The notes beneath the pieces are model-generated. The model was not told the origin of the DNA, searched no databases, and saw only the letters and a program-made list of their open reading frames with translations. Position numbers and translations under genes: made by a program. Positions 1 to 7,829 of a DNA stretch of 12,251 nt are shown here, one piece after another (within the stretch, counting starts at the first letter, position 1; every line of letters begins with the position of its first letter). This DNA is from Campylobacterota bacterium (GTDB lineage Bacteria; Campylobacterota; Campylobacteria; Campylobacterales; Sulfurovaceae): NCBI GenBank assembly GCA_003646505.1, contig QMKT01000037.1, forward strand, positions 1 through 12,251. Reading direction: 5' to 3'.

Positions 1-1
1 A

Positions 2-1300
2 CTGGCACGTGGTGACCTGAAGTGTATCGGTGCAACAACCTATACAGAGTATAGAAACTTTTTTGACAAAGACAAAGCACTGAGCCGAAGATTTGCGAAA
101 ATAGATGTGGAGGAACCGAGTGTGGAAGACACCTTTACTATCTTAAAGGGTATTCAGCATAAGTATGAGGATTATCATAAGATCAGTTTCACAGATGGGG
201 CACTACAGTCATCGATAGACCTTTCTGTAAAATATCTTCATGATAGGTTTTTACCTGATAAAGCGATGGATATCATCGATGAAGTAGGTGCTCATTTTAT
301 GCTTCGGGGGCAAGAAGGTGTGACGGTCAGATCTAAAGATATTGAAGAGAGTGTGGCTAAGAGTTTGAAGCTTCCTTCTACGGTGATAGGGACAGATGAC
401 ACTAGAAAGCTCAAAATGCTTGAAAAAGACCTCTCAGCATATATCATTGGACAGGATGAAGCCATAGGCGCATTATCGACTGCAATAAAACGCTCTTATG
501 CAGGACTCAATGCAGATAATAGACCTATAGGAAGTTTTCTCTTTGTGGGCCCAACAGGTGTGGGTAAAACAGCACTTGCTATACAATTGGCCCAAACCAT
601 GCATGTACACTTTGAGAGACTCGATATGAGTGAATATATGGAACCGCATACCATCTCTCGTTTAGTAGGGGCGCCTCCGGGATATGTCGGGTATGAACAA
701 GGTGGACTGTTAACAGAGATGATCAAAAAACATCCGCATACGGTATTGCTGCTTGATGAGGTAGAAAAAGCACATCCTGATATTATGAATATTTTACTTC
801 AGGTGATGGATGGTGCCAAGTTGACAGATAACAATGGTGTAGTGTCTGATTTTAAAAATGTTATTTTGATCATGACGTCTAACATAGGTACAAAAGAAGC
901 CAATGTAATGGGCTTCAATAAAGACACCTCAATGAAGACGGATAAAGCATTGACAGCGTTCTTTTCTCCGGAGTTTAGAAACCGTTTAAGTGCTACCATC
1001 GAATTTAATGTGCTTGGTATCAAAGAACTGGTGACTATCGTAGATAGAGAAATAGATAAATTAAATGTATTGCTTAAACCTAAAGGTGTGACAGTAGAGT
1101 TGAGTAAAAAAGCAAAAGAGTACTTGGCTGAAGAAGGCTATGACAAGCGTTATGGTGCCAGACACATTGCACGTGTGATCGATGAAAAAGTAAAAGAAGG
1201 ACTCACAGATGAGATACTTTTTGGAAAACTTAAAAAAGGCGGTTTAGTAAAAGTTAACTATAAGAGTGACACATTGACATTTGAGTTCACTGTAAAATAG
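2..1300 (+). CDS. clpA: ATP-dependent Clp protease ATP-binding subunit ClpA (3' part, start outside window)
   Basis: ClpA is the hexameric AAA+ unfoldase that feeds substrates to the ClpP peptidase in the cytoplasm. The frame is open from base 2, so the gene begins upstream; 432 residues are visible. The window opens inside AAA1 near sensor 1 (IGATT), with the arginine-finger region ALSRRF at about residues 27-32. AAA2 has Walker A GPTGVGKT (residues 183-190) and Walker B LLLDE (249-253), then TSNIG and the FRNRL arginine-finger segment. The tripeptide MGF (303-305, bases 908-916) sits where ClpA and ClpX carry the [IL]-G-[FL] ClpP-docking loop. That loop, and the lack of the ClpB middle coiled coil between the AAA domains, separates it from ClpB. 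The stop lies directly before aat. In relatives clpS usually precedes clpA, but that region is outside the window. Confidence 0.96.
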   Translation: MARGDLKCIGATTYTEYRNFFDKDKALSRRFAKIDVEEPSVEDTFTILKGIQHKYEDYHKISFTDGALQSSIDLSVKYLHDRFLPDKAMDIIDEVGAHFMLRGQEGVTVRSKDIEESVAKSLKLPSTVIGTDDTRKLKMLEKDLSAYIIGQDEAIGALSTAIKRSYAGLNADNRPIGSFLFVGPTGVGKTALAIQLAQTMHVHFERLDMSEYMEPHTISRLVGAPPGYVGYEQGGLLTEMIKKHPHTVLLLDEVEKAHPDIMNILLQVMDGAKLTDNNGVVSDFKNVILIMTSNIGTKEANVMGFNKDTSMKTDKALTAFFSPEFRNRLSATIEFNVLGIKELVTIVDREIDKLNVLLKPKGVTVELSKKAKEYLAEEGYDKRYGARHIARVIDEKVKEGLTDEILFGKLKKGGLVKVNYKSDTLTFEFTVK

Positions 1301-1307
1301 ATTGAGC

Positions 1308-2024
1308 ATGGAAGATGAGTTTTATGTACCGCAGTTAAGTCAATACTTTCTTGATTTCCCCAACCCTTCTTGTACTGATGAAGAGGGCTTACTTGCTTAT
1401 GGAGGGGATCTCTCTTCCCAAAGGCTTTTAGCTGCTTATAAAAATGGTATATTCCCTTGGTTCACTAAGGGTGACCCCATTCTCTGGTGGTCTCCAAATC
1501 CACGACTTTTACTTTATACTGATAAGTTTTATATTCGTAAATCTTTTAGAAGGGTGTTACGTTCTGGAAAGTTTTCCGTTAGCTTTGATAAACATTTTTC
1601 TGAAGTGATCCATCACTGCGCGACTGTCACACGAGAAGGGCAAGAGGCTACATGGATCGTGCCTGAAATGGAAGAAGCCTATACAAGACTGCATCATGAA
1701 GGGTTTGCGCACAGCGTAGAAGTTTATAAAGAGGGCAAACTTGTGGGAGGTTTGTATGGAATAGCCTTGGGAAAAGCTTTTTTTGGAGAGTCAATGTTCT
1801 CTTTGACCCCTGATGCATCCAAAGTAGCTTTTAAAGCACTAAGTGACGTTTTAGGCAGTAGAGGCTATGATTTTATAGACTGTCAAATGAAAACAGATCA
1901 TATGATAAGTTTGGGTGCAGAGGTGGTTGAAAGAGATATCTTTCTTGATACTTTGGCCATTGCAACAGAAAAATCAAGTGATATTGGTAAATGGACTGAA
2001 TTTATATGGGAATATAAGGAATAA
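1308..2024 (+). CDS. aat: Leucyl/phenylalanyl-tRNA--protein transferase
   Basis: Aat moves Leu or Phe from aminoacyl-tRNA onto proteins with N-terminal Arg or Lys, creating N-degrons that the ClpS adaptor delivers to ClpAP. Family signatures are clear: GGDLS near the N-terminus, GIFPWF (about residues 47-52), ILWWSPNPR (58-66), GGLYG (147-151), GESMFS (160-165) and IDCQ (190-193). The length of 238 residues is close to the E. coli enzyme. I chose the ATG at 1308; an in-frame TTG at 1302 would add two residues. Neither start has a good Shine-Dalgarno sequence. With only a few bases after the clpA stop, translation is probably coupled to clpA, which also fits the shared function. Confidence 0.95.
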   Translation: MEDEFYVPQLSQYFLDFPNPSCTDEEGLLAYGGDLSSQRLLAAYKNGIFPWFTKGDPILWWSPNPRLLLYTDKFYIRKSFRRVLRSGKFSVSFDKHFSEVIHHCATVTREGQEATWIVPEMEEAYTRLHHEGFAHSVEVYKEGKLVGGLYGIALGKAFFGESMFSLTPDASKVAFKALSDVLGSRGYDFIDCQMKTDHMISLGAEVVERDIFLDTLAIATEKSSDIGKWTEFIWEYKE

Positions 2025-2027
2025 AAG

Positions 2028-3023
2028 ATGGTAAATAGAGACATAAATTTCTCTTTGTGGTTAGACTTCGTTGAAAGAGATTATTTAAAAAATGAGTTTT
2101 CAAAACTCATAGGCAATGGAACCATTAACGGTGCAACAAGCAACCCCTCTATATTTGCTTCTGCTATTACGACATCACCTGCGTACAAAGAGCAGCTAGC
2201 TGTACTTGCGGGGAAAAGTGCTAAAGAGAAATATGAAGCACTTGCCATTGATGATATTCGTACTGCTGCACAGGCATTAAGAGCATCTTATGATGCAGGG
2301 AATGACGGATATATCTCTATAGAAGTAGATCCTTTTCTCTCTAATGATACTCAGGGTACCATCGATGAAGGGAAAAGACTTTTTGCAGCGATCGGTGAAC
2401 CTAATGTGATGATCAAAGTACCTGCGACAGAAGCAGGATATGATGCAATGACTGACCTCTTATGTAACGGTATCTCTGTTAATGCGACACTTATTTTTTC
2501 TCCTAAACAGGCACAAAAATGTTTGAAAGCCATGAAAAAAGGGATGGATGGATTTGAAGCATCCGGAGGAGAAAGAACAGAAGCAGTGATTTCTGTGTTT
2601 GTCAGCCGTTTTGACCGATTATTGGATGGGGATCTAGAGAAAGAAGGGATGTCTGTATCGAAAACAGGTTTCTATAATGCAGCAAAAATTTATAATCTTA
2701 TTGAAGCCAATCATATGCCAAGTGTACGTACACTTTTTGCAAGTACAGGCGTGAAAGGTGATACTTTAGCAGCAGATTACTATATGAGAGAACTTTTGGC
2801 ACCTCACTCTGTTAATACAGCACCATTAGCTACAATAGAATCTTACATTTCGACCAAAGCCACTGCGCCAAAATTCCCTTTGGAAGACTCTGAGATCAAT
2901 GGATATTTTACGAAATTAGCAGACAATGGATTTGATATGGAAGAAGTATACGCACAACTCTTAAAAGAGGGACTTGATGCTTTTGAAAAAGCATTTAAAG
3001 AGATGCTTGATACGTTAAAATAA
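2028..3023 (+). CDS. tal: Transaldolase
   Basis: Transaldolase moves a dihydroxyacetone unit between sugar phosphates in the non-oxidative pentose phosphate pathway (sedoheptulose-7-P + glyceraldehyde-3-P to erythrose-4-P + fructose-6-P). The 331-residue protein has the N-terminal GATSNPSIF strand (35-43), ISIEVDP (97-102), the Schiff-base lysine K130 in MIKVPAT, NATLIFS (152-158), VSRFDRL, and a late FASTGVKG segment. Length and sequence match the longer Tal subgroup found in Campylobacter and actinobacteria rather than E. coli TalB. The start is fixed by AAGGA seven bases before the ATG. The gene begins 3 bp after the aat stop. No metabolic link to its neighbours is evident beyond probable co-transcription. 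Confidence 0.95.
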   Translation: MVNRDINFSLWLDFVERDYLKNEFSKLIGNGTINGATSNPSIFASAITTSPAYKEQLAVLAGKSAKEKYEALAIDDIRTAAQALRASYDAGNDGYISIEVDPFLSNDTQGTIDEGKRLFAAIGEPNVMIKVPATEAGYDAMTDLLCNGISVNATLIFSPKQAQKCLKAMKKGMDGFEASGGERTEAVISVFVSRFDRLLDGDLEKEGMSVSKTGFYNAAKIYNLIEANHMPSVRTLFASTGVKGDTLAADYYMRELLAPHSVNTAPLATIESYISTKATAPKFPLEDSEINGYFTKLADNGFDMEEVYAQLLKEGLDAFEKAFKEMLDTLK

Positions 3024-3046
3024 ATAATACACAGGAGTCTATCCTT

Positions 3047-4186
3047 ATGGAAGAAAAACTCAAACTCTATCTTAGAACAATGATCAGTAATAGTGGGAGT
3101 GACCTTCACCTAAAGAGTGGTTCCCAGGTAAGAGTACGCATACATGGTGTATTGAAAGTACTGGGACAGGATCCTCTTAGTGCAGAGATGATGGATAAGC
3201 TGGCACGTGAGATCACAACATCCGACCAGTATGAAAAACTTGTGACAGACAAGAATCTGGATTTTTCTTACGTATTGGGAGAAGAAAATCGATTTCGTGT
3301 GAACTTTTTTTATCAGATGGATGGGTTGTCTGCTGTTCTTCGTATTATTCCAGTGAAGATCTTAACACTGGATGAACTTAATTTGCCACCGGTGATTAAG
3401 ACATTCACAGAAATTCAGAGAGGACTGGTTTTGGTTACCGGGGTAACAGGTTCAGGTAAATCTACAACACTTGCAGCCATTCTCGATAAGATCAACAGAG
3501 AACAGAAAAAGCATATTATTACGGTAGAAGACCCTATAGAATTTGTACATAAAGACCGAGGATGTCTGATCAATCAAAGAGGTATCGGTCAGGATGCACA
3601 TTCTTTTTCTGATGCGCTTAGAGCAGCACTCAGGGAAGATCCCGATATCATACTTGTTGGGGAAATGCGGGATTTGGAGACGATTGACATTGCACTGCAT
3701 GCCGCCAATACAGGTCACCTTGTTTTTTCAACCCTGCATACACTTGATGCCAAAGAGACGATAGACAGAATTGTCGGTATGTTTGGTAATGAAGAGCAAA
3801 ATAGAATCCGTATGTCTCTGGCTTCCGTACTTGAAGGGGTTATCTCCCAAAGGCTGATCCCTACTAAAACAGGCGGAAGAGTTGCGGGGATCGAGGTCCT
3901 CAAAAAAACATCAAGAATTGAACAGCTTATTATGGAGAACAGAGATGCAGAGATCCCTGATGCACTTTTTGAGGGGAAAGAGATCTATGGTACGCAAACA
4001 TTTGACCAAGCATTACTTGATATTTTACGTAAAGGTGAGATCACAGAGGAAATAGCCTTGGAATATGCTACAAATCCAGCCGATATGAAACTCAAAATGC
4101 AAGGTGTGGGTAAAGGTGCCATTGTAGATGAGTATGCTGATGATAAAGAAGTAGACGTATTTGCCTTTAAAGATGAGGAAGAGTAA
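3047..4186 (+). CDS. pilT: Type IV pilus twitching motility ATPase PilT
   Basis: PilT is the cytoplasmic hexameric ATPase that powers retraction of type IV pili. In order the protein has an N-terminal PAS-like domain beginning SGSDLHLKSG, Walker A GVTGSGKST (132-140), the Asp box ITVEDPIEFVH (158-168), Walker B IILVGEMRD (201-209, catalytic Glu 206) and the His box GHLVFSTLHT (223-232). These boxes resemble PilT more than PilU. The usual AIRNLI retraction motif is diverged to RIEQLI (290-295). A tail rich in Asp and Glu (about 357-379) makes the protein about 35 residues longer than typical PilT. AGGAG lies nine bases before the ATG. It follows tal by 23 bp. No other pilus gene is in the window, so its pilins and extension ATPase must be elsewhere; a natural-transformation or adhesion role is equally possible. 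Confidence 0.93.
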   Translation: MEEKLKLYLRTMISNSGSDLHLKSGSQVRVRIHGVLKVLGQDPLSAEMMDKLAREITTSDQYEKLVTDKNLDFSYVLGEENRFRVNFFYQMDGLSAVLRIIPVKILTLDELNLPPVIKTFTEIQRGLVLVTGVTGSGKSTTLAAILDKINREQKKHIITVEDPIEFVHKDRGCLINQRGIGQDAHSFSDALRAALREDPDIILVGEMRDLETIDIALHAANTGHLVFSTLHTLDAKETIDRIVGMFGNEEQNRIRMSLASVLEGVISQRLIPTKTGGRVAGIEVLKKTSRIEQLIMENRDAEIPDALFEGKEIYGTQTFDQALLDILRKGEITEEIALEYATNPADMKLKMQGVGKGAIVDEYADDKEVDVFAFKDEEE

Positions 4187-4207
4187 AGAAGATTAGTTTA
4201 ATACAAA

Positions 4208-4223
4208 TTGGGTATAATTCGCG
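4208..4223 (+). promoter_or_regulatory. Probable sigma-70 promoter (extended -10) for rplY-pth-lptG
   Basis: The 100-bp gap between pilT and rplY contains TTGGGTATAATTC, with a perfect TATAAT at 4213-4218 and a G-rich extended -10. There is no convincing -35 hexamer, only AT-rich sequence upstream, which is the usual pattern for housekeeping promoters of Campylobacterota. Transcription would start near 4225, leaving a leader of about 60 nt before the rplY start. No hairpin with a U-run that could terminate the pilT transcript is visible here. Confidence 0.72.
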
Positions 4224-4286
4224 TCTATTTTACTAAATACAGTAATGTATTGCGTAAAAAATTATACAATGTAATAAAGGACAGAT

Positions 4287-4823
4287 ATGTTAGAAGGTAT
4301 CGTTAGAGAGAGTATCGGTAAAGTGAATGCAAAGAAGCTTAAAAGAGATGGTTATCTAATCGCAAACATTTATGCAAATGGCGTTGAAAATATCAATGCG
4401 GCATTTAAACGTGGAGAATTTGTAAGAACAATTAGAAATAAAGAGACACTTGCATTCCCAGTTAAAGTTGGCGACAAAGAGATCAATGTATTTATCCAAG
4501 AGTATCAACTTCACCCAGTAAATGGTGATGTAGTGCACGTAGATTTAAGAGTAGCTGTACCAGGTCAGGTAACAAACTTCCTTGTACCTGTTATCACACA
4601 CGGAATACCAGTGGGTCTTAAAAATAAAGGTGTACTTGTATTGTCTAAAAAAAGATTAAAACTAAGAGGTACGATCGAAGCTATGCCTGCTAACTTTGAT
4701 CTTGATGTTGAGCCACTAGACAGAGATGAATCAATTCTTGTAAGAGATATTGAAGCACCTGCAAATTGTACAATAATGGATAGAGATGATGTAGCTATCT
4801 GTGGTGTTATTAAAGCTAAATAA
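4287..4823 (+). CDS. rplY: 50S ribosomal protein L25/general stress protein Ctc
   Basis: L25 binds 5S rRNA in the central protuberance of the large ribosomal subunit. At 178 residues this is the two-domain Ctc/TL5 form: an N-terminal L25 domain (about 1-90, starting MLEGIVRESIG) followed by a C-terminal beta domain (about 95-178) absent from the short E. coli protein. The segment GLKNKGVLVLSKKRLKLRG is a typical part of the C-terminal domain. A strong AAAGGA (4276-4281) stands five bases before the ATG. It heads a transcript with pth, a pairing common across bacteria (ctc-pth) that joins two translation functions. Confidence 0.95.
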   Translation: MLEGIVRESIGKVNAKKLKRDGYLIANIYANGVENINAAFKRGEFVRTIRNKETLAFPVKVGDKEINVFIQEYQLHPVNGDVVHVDLRVAVPGQVTNFLVPVITHGIPVGLKNKGVLVLSKKRLKLRGTIEAMPANFDLDVEPLDRDESILVRDIEAPANCTIMDRDDVAICGVIKAK

Positions 4824-4829
4824 AACGTT

Positions 4830-5402
4830 ATGACACTTTTCGTAGGTCTAGGTAATCCGGGATCACAGTACGAAAATACACGACATAATATCGGATTTAA
4901 AACGATCGACAAACTGGTTGATCGTTTTTCTGCCCGAGATATTTCCAAAACTTCTTTTCAGGGTAAACTTTTCCGTTCCGCCTCTTCACTTTTTTTAAAA
5001 CCTACTACATTTATGAATCTTTCGGGTCGATCTGTACAACCTGTAAAACATTTTTTCAAAGTTGAACTTGAAGATGTGATCGTGATCCATGATGACATAG
5101 ATCTTCCTTTTGGTGCGGTACGTTTTAAAAGAGGTGGTGGACATGGTGGACATAATGGTCTTAAATCGTTAGATGCACAGCTTACAAAAGAGTATATTCG
5201 TGTAAGAATAGGTGTAGGAAAGCCAGAACATAAATCTCAAGTTTCAGACTATGTTTTACATAATTTTTCTGAGGATGAGGAAAAATATTTAGATGTATTG
5301 ATAGGACATGCAAGCAATGCATGTGAGGCATTATTGTCTGAAACACTCAATGAAGTACGATCAAAATATAGTTTAAAGTCCATTGAAAGTTTAGCCCTAT
5401 GA
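4830..5402 (+). CDS. pth: Peptidyl-tRNA hydrolase
   Basis: Pth cleaves the ester bond of peptidyl-tRNAs that drop off ribosomes, recycling tRNA. The 190-residue protein carries every active-site region of the bacterial family: GLGNPG (6-11), catalytic His19 in NTRHNIGF, FMNLSG (61-66, with the binding Asn at 63), HDDIDLPFG (87-95, Asp88 matching E. coli Asp93) and the RGGGHGGHNGLKS loop (101-113). It starts 6 bp after the rplY stop with no clear Shine-Dalgarno sequence, so translation is likely coupled. Its TGA overlaps the next gene's ATG by four bases (ATGA). Confidence 0.97.
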   Translation: MTLFVGLGNPGSQYENTRHNIGFKTIDKLVDRFSARDISKTSFQGKLFRSASSLFLKPTTFMNLSGRSVQPVKHFFKVELEDVIVIHDDIDLPFGAVRFKRGGGHGGHNGLKSLDAQLTKEYIRVRIGVGKPEHKSQVSDYVLHNFSEDEEKYLDVLIGHASNACEALLSETLNEVRSKYSLKSIESLAL

Positions 5403-6481
5403 GTATTCTTTTTCCTCCCCTTTATTTTAGATATTTGTCAAAACTTTATCTTAAAAACCTATTGTCCATACTGTTTGGTCTCTCTTTTGCATTTGCCTCA
5501 ATCGATTATTTTCAGAATGTTCAGAAACTTGATGTGGCTTCAAATTATAAGATACTTTATATTTTCTACATGTGGCAGGAGGCGTTAGGTCTGCTCTATC
5601 CTCTTGCTATTGTTTTTGCATTGATCATGACAAAACTCACATTGGTCAAGAACAATACTATGGGTGCACTGCATGCCTTTGGATATAATAAAAAAGTACT
5701 TTTTAGACCTTTGTTGGCTGTGGCAGCATTGACTTACATTATATTTGTACTGCTACACACTACAGCATTTTCTTATGCCAAAGATAAAGCACAGTTTCTT
5801 TTGAAAAATGAACTTTCTGCTTATGACGTGAATGATCTTTTTTTTAAATATAATGATACTTTTGTCTACATTGACAAACTCGATCCCATAGAAAAAAAGA
5901 TTCAGAACATTACTATTTTTAAAGTAGAAGGGTATCAGGTACGTTATACCATTAAAGCACCCATGGCACTGTTTGATGGAGAGAAGTGGATAGCCCACGA
6001 CGCCATATTAAAAACCCATATCTATAAAAATAATGAGTTACAAAGATATAGTGTTGAACATAAAGAGACCATAGAAACTCTGGATGGGTATAAACCTAAG
6101 ATCATAGAGTCACTTTATGTAGGTAGATCCATGAATATCATTGATGTCTATAACACATTGAAGTTACTTGATCGTCAAAATCTTAATTCAGATGCGATAA
6201 GAGCAGCAATGTATGATAAAGTACTGGTTCCCATTTTTGCTTTGGCACTGGTGTTGATCTTATTTTTTAAATTGCCTTTCCATGCAAGAATGATGAATCT
6301 TGGAGGGGTGGTTGCAGTTTCTTTGGCAGGTACTTTCGTTATTTGGGGGCTTCTTTTTGGCTTGGGGCGCATGAGCATGAATGGTGCACTTCTTCCTGAA
6401 TTTGGTGCACTTTTACCCATTGTTTTGTTATTGGCTTATAGCCTGTATGTCTATTTTACAGATGAAAAGAAGATCGGTTAA
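5399..6481 (+). CDS. lptG: LptF/LptG family lipopolysaccharide export permease (probably LptG)
   Basis: This is a YjgP/YjgQ-family inner-membrane permease; with LptF and the LptB ATPase it extracts LPS or lipooligosaccharide from the inner membrane for transport to the outer membrane. The 360 residues show the family topology: hydrophobic segments at about 16-38, 57-80 and 100-122, a hydrophilic, probably periplasmic beta domain at about 125-265, then segments at about 273-292, 299-323 and 333-353. The cytoplasmic loop MGALHAFGYNKK before the third helix corresponds to the coupling helix that contacts LptB. LptF and LptG are hard to tell apart by eye; the E. coli LptG length (360) and the conserved place after pth favour LptG, but the symbol is provisional. 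The start overlaps pth by 4 nt. Confidence 0.82.
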   Translation: MSILFPPLYFRYLSKLYLKNLLSILFGLSFAFASIDYFQNVQKLDVASNYKILYIFYMWQEALGLLYPLAIVFALIMTKLTLVKNNTMGALHAFGYNKKVLFRPLLAVAALTYIIFVLLHTTAFSYAKDKAQFLLKNELSAYDVNDLFFKYNDTFVYIDKLDPIEKKIQNITIFKVEGYQVRYTIKAPMALFDGEKWIAHDAILKTHIYKNNELQRYSVEHKETIETLDGYKPKIIESLYVGRSMNIIDVYNTLKLLDRQNLNSDAIRAAMYDKVLVPIFALALVLILFFKLPFHARMMNLGGVVAVSLAGTFVIWGLLFGLGRMSMNGALLPEFGALLPIVLLLAYSLYVYFTDEKKIG

Positions 6482-6517
6482 TCCCTACAGAACGTTTAAA
6501 ACTGCCTTTTAATCAAC

Positions 6518-6533
6518 ATTTGGATAAAATCAC
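6518..6533 (+). promoter_or_regulatory. Probable sigma-70 promoter for lysA-pheA-hisC-orf71-dxs
   Basis: The 102-bp gap between lptG and lysA contains ATTTGGATAAAATCAC, with a -10-like TAAAAT at 6525-6530 and a G-rich extension, closely matching the pattern upstream of rplY. No clear -35 is seen. Transcription would begin near 6537, giving a leader of about 47 nt before the lysA ATG. The gap shows no attenuator or riboswitch-like fold that I can recognise, so amino-acid control at this point is not supported by the sequence. Confidence 0.6.
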
Positions 6534-6583
6534 CCTAAAATAGAACTCAATACAGAAAATGGGTTAATTTAGGATATATAGAG

Positions 6584-7810
6584 ATGACGATTGACACGAA
6601 AGCATTGGCAGATAAATACGGCACGCCTTTGTATATTTATGATTTTGATTATATTGAAAACAGATACACGACGCTAAAAGATGCTTTTGCCGGTAAAAAA
6701 TCCATCATTAACTATGCAGTGAAAGCAAACTCCAACCTTTCAGTGATCGCACATCTGGCAAAGCTTGGCGCGGGGGCTGATTGTGTCAGTATAGGAGAAG
6801 TGCAAAGAGCACTGACTGCAGGTGTAGATAAATATAAAATTATCTTTTCAGGTGTAGGGAAACGTGATGATGAGATACGTTCTGCTTTGGAACACGACAT
6901 TCTCCTTCTCAATTTAGAGAGTGAAGCAGAAATGAAACGTGTTGAACTCGTAGCCAAAGAGCTTGGAAAAGAGGCACGTATCTCTATCCGTGTCAATCCA
7001 AACATTGATCCTCAAACACACCCTTATATTTCAACAGGACTGCATGAGAACAAGTTTGGTGTTGAGATCGATATGGCTAAGCGTATGTATATTTATGCCA
7101 ATAAGTCAGAGTTTCTAAATCCTATAGGTATCCATTTTCACATTGGTTCACAGCTCACTAAGCTTTCTCCTATAAGTGAAGCATGTATTATCGTAGCAGA
7201 TTTGGTACGTTCACTTAAAGCCATTAAAATTGACATTAAATTCTTTGATGTAGGTGGAGGAGTAGGTGTGGTGTATGATGATGAAGTCACTATATCAGCA
7301 GAAGAGTATACTCAGACCATCTTTGAAGCGACCAAAGGACTTGATGTGACACTTCTTTGTGAACCTGGACGTTATATGGTAGCCAATGCAGGCGCATTTT
7401 TTACCAAAGTACTTTATGAAAAAGTCAATGACGATAAACGTTTTGTTATTGTAGACGGTGGGATGAATGACCTGATCAGACCAAGTCTTTATAATGCCTA
7501 TCATAAGATAGAGGCAGTACAGTTAGAAGATAAAGAGGGCAATAATGAAAAGACACCCGCCGATGTTGTAGGCCCTGTGTGTGAAAGTGGTGACTTTTTT
7601 GGTAAAGATGTGCCCTTACCTCCGCTTTCTCATAATGATCTTATTGTCATACATTCTGCAGGTGCGTATGGATTTACAATGGCGAGTAACTACAATACCC
7701 GTGCAAAAGCTGCAGAAGTAGCACTGCAAGGCGGAGAAGACAGATTGATTCGTAAAAGAGAAACGTATGATGATCAAGTACGCTTAGAATTAGAGTATTT
7801 ACAAAAGTAA
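6584..7810 (+). CDS. lysA: Diaminopimelate decarboxylase
   Basis: LysA decarboxylates meso-diaminopimelate to L-lysine, the last step of lysine synthesis, as a PLP-dependent fold-III homodimer. The PLP lysine is K47 in YAVKAN. HFHIGSQ (184-190), GGGVGV (224-229), CEPGRY (259-264), CESGD (333-337, active-site Cys from the partner subunit) and AYGFTMASNYN (361-371) complete the active site. The 408-residue length is normal for the family. CESGD and the full set of DAP-type motifs favour LysA over carboxynorspermidine decarboxylase (NspC), which is also found in this phylum. AGGA (6571-6574) lies nine bases before the ATG. It is the first gene after the promoter gap. Confidence 0.95.
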   Translation: MTIDTKALADKYGTPLYIYDFDYIENRYTTLKDAFAGKKSIINYAVKANSNLSVIAHLAKLGAGADCVSIGEVQRALTAGVDKYKIIFSGVGKRDDEIRSALEHDILLLNLESEAEMKRVELVAKELGKEARISIRVNPNIDPQTHPYISTGLHENKFGVEIDMAKRMYIYANKSEFLNPIGIHFHIGSQLTKLSPISEACIIVADLVRSLKAIKIDIKFFDVGGGVGVVYDDEVTISAEEYTQTIFEATKGLDVTLLCEPGRYMVANAGAFFTKVLYEKVNDDKRFVIVDGGMNDLIRPSLYNAYHKIEAVQLEDKEGNNEKTPADVVGPVCESGDFFGKDVPLPPLSHNDLIVIHSAGAYGFTMASNYNTRAKAAEVALQGGEDRLIRKRETYDDQVRLELEYLQK

Positions 7811-7829
7811 AGTAATAAAAGGTTTTTAG

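Noticed and set aside
667..680. GTAGGGGCGCC in clpA resembling the start of the REP-like unit
   Set aside because: It encodes the conserved LVGAPPGYVG segment of AAA2 and is not followed by the matching hairpin or an inverted GTAG partner.
4224..4286. Riboswitch or L25 autoregulatory leader before rplY
   Set aside because: The roughly 60-nt leader is AT-rich with no stable stem that I can find by eye.
4565..4948. 127-codon minus-strand open frame spanning the rplY-pth junction
   Set aside because: Both genes on the plus strand are certain by motif; the antisense frame shows low-complexity Ser/Leu-rich sequence typical of a shadow.
5838..5845. T8 tract in lptG as a phase-variation switch
   Set aside because: Eight bases is short for a contingency locus in AT-rich DNA, the frame is intact, and it encodes an ordinary part of the periplasmic domain.
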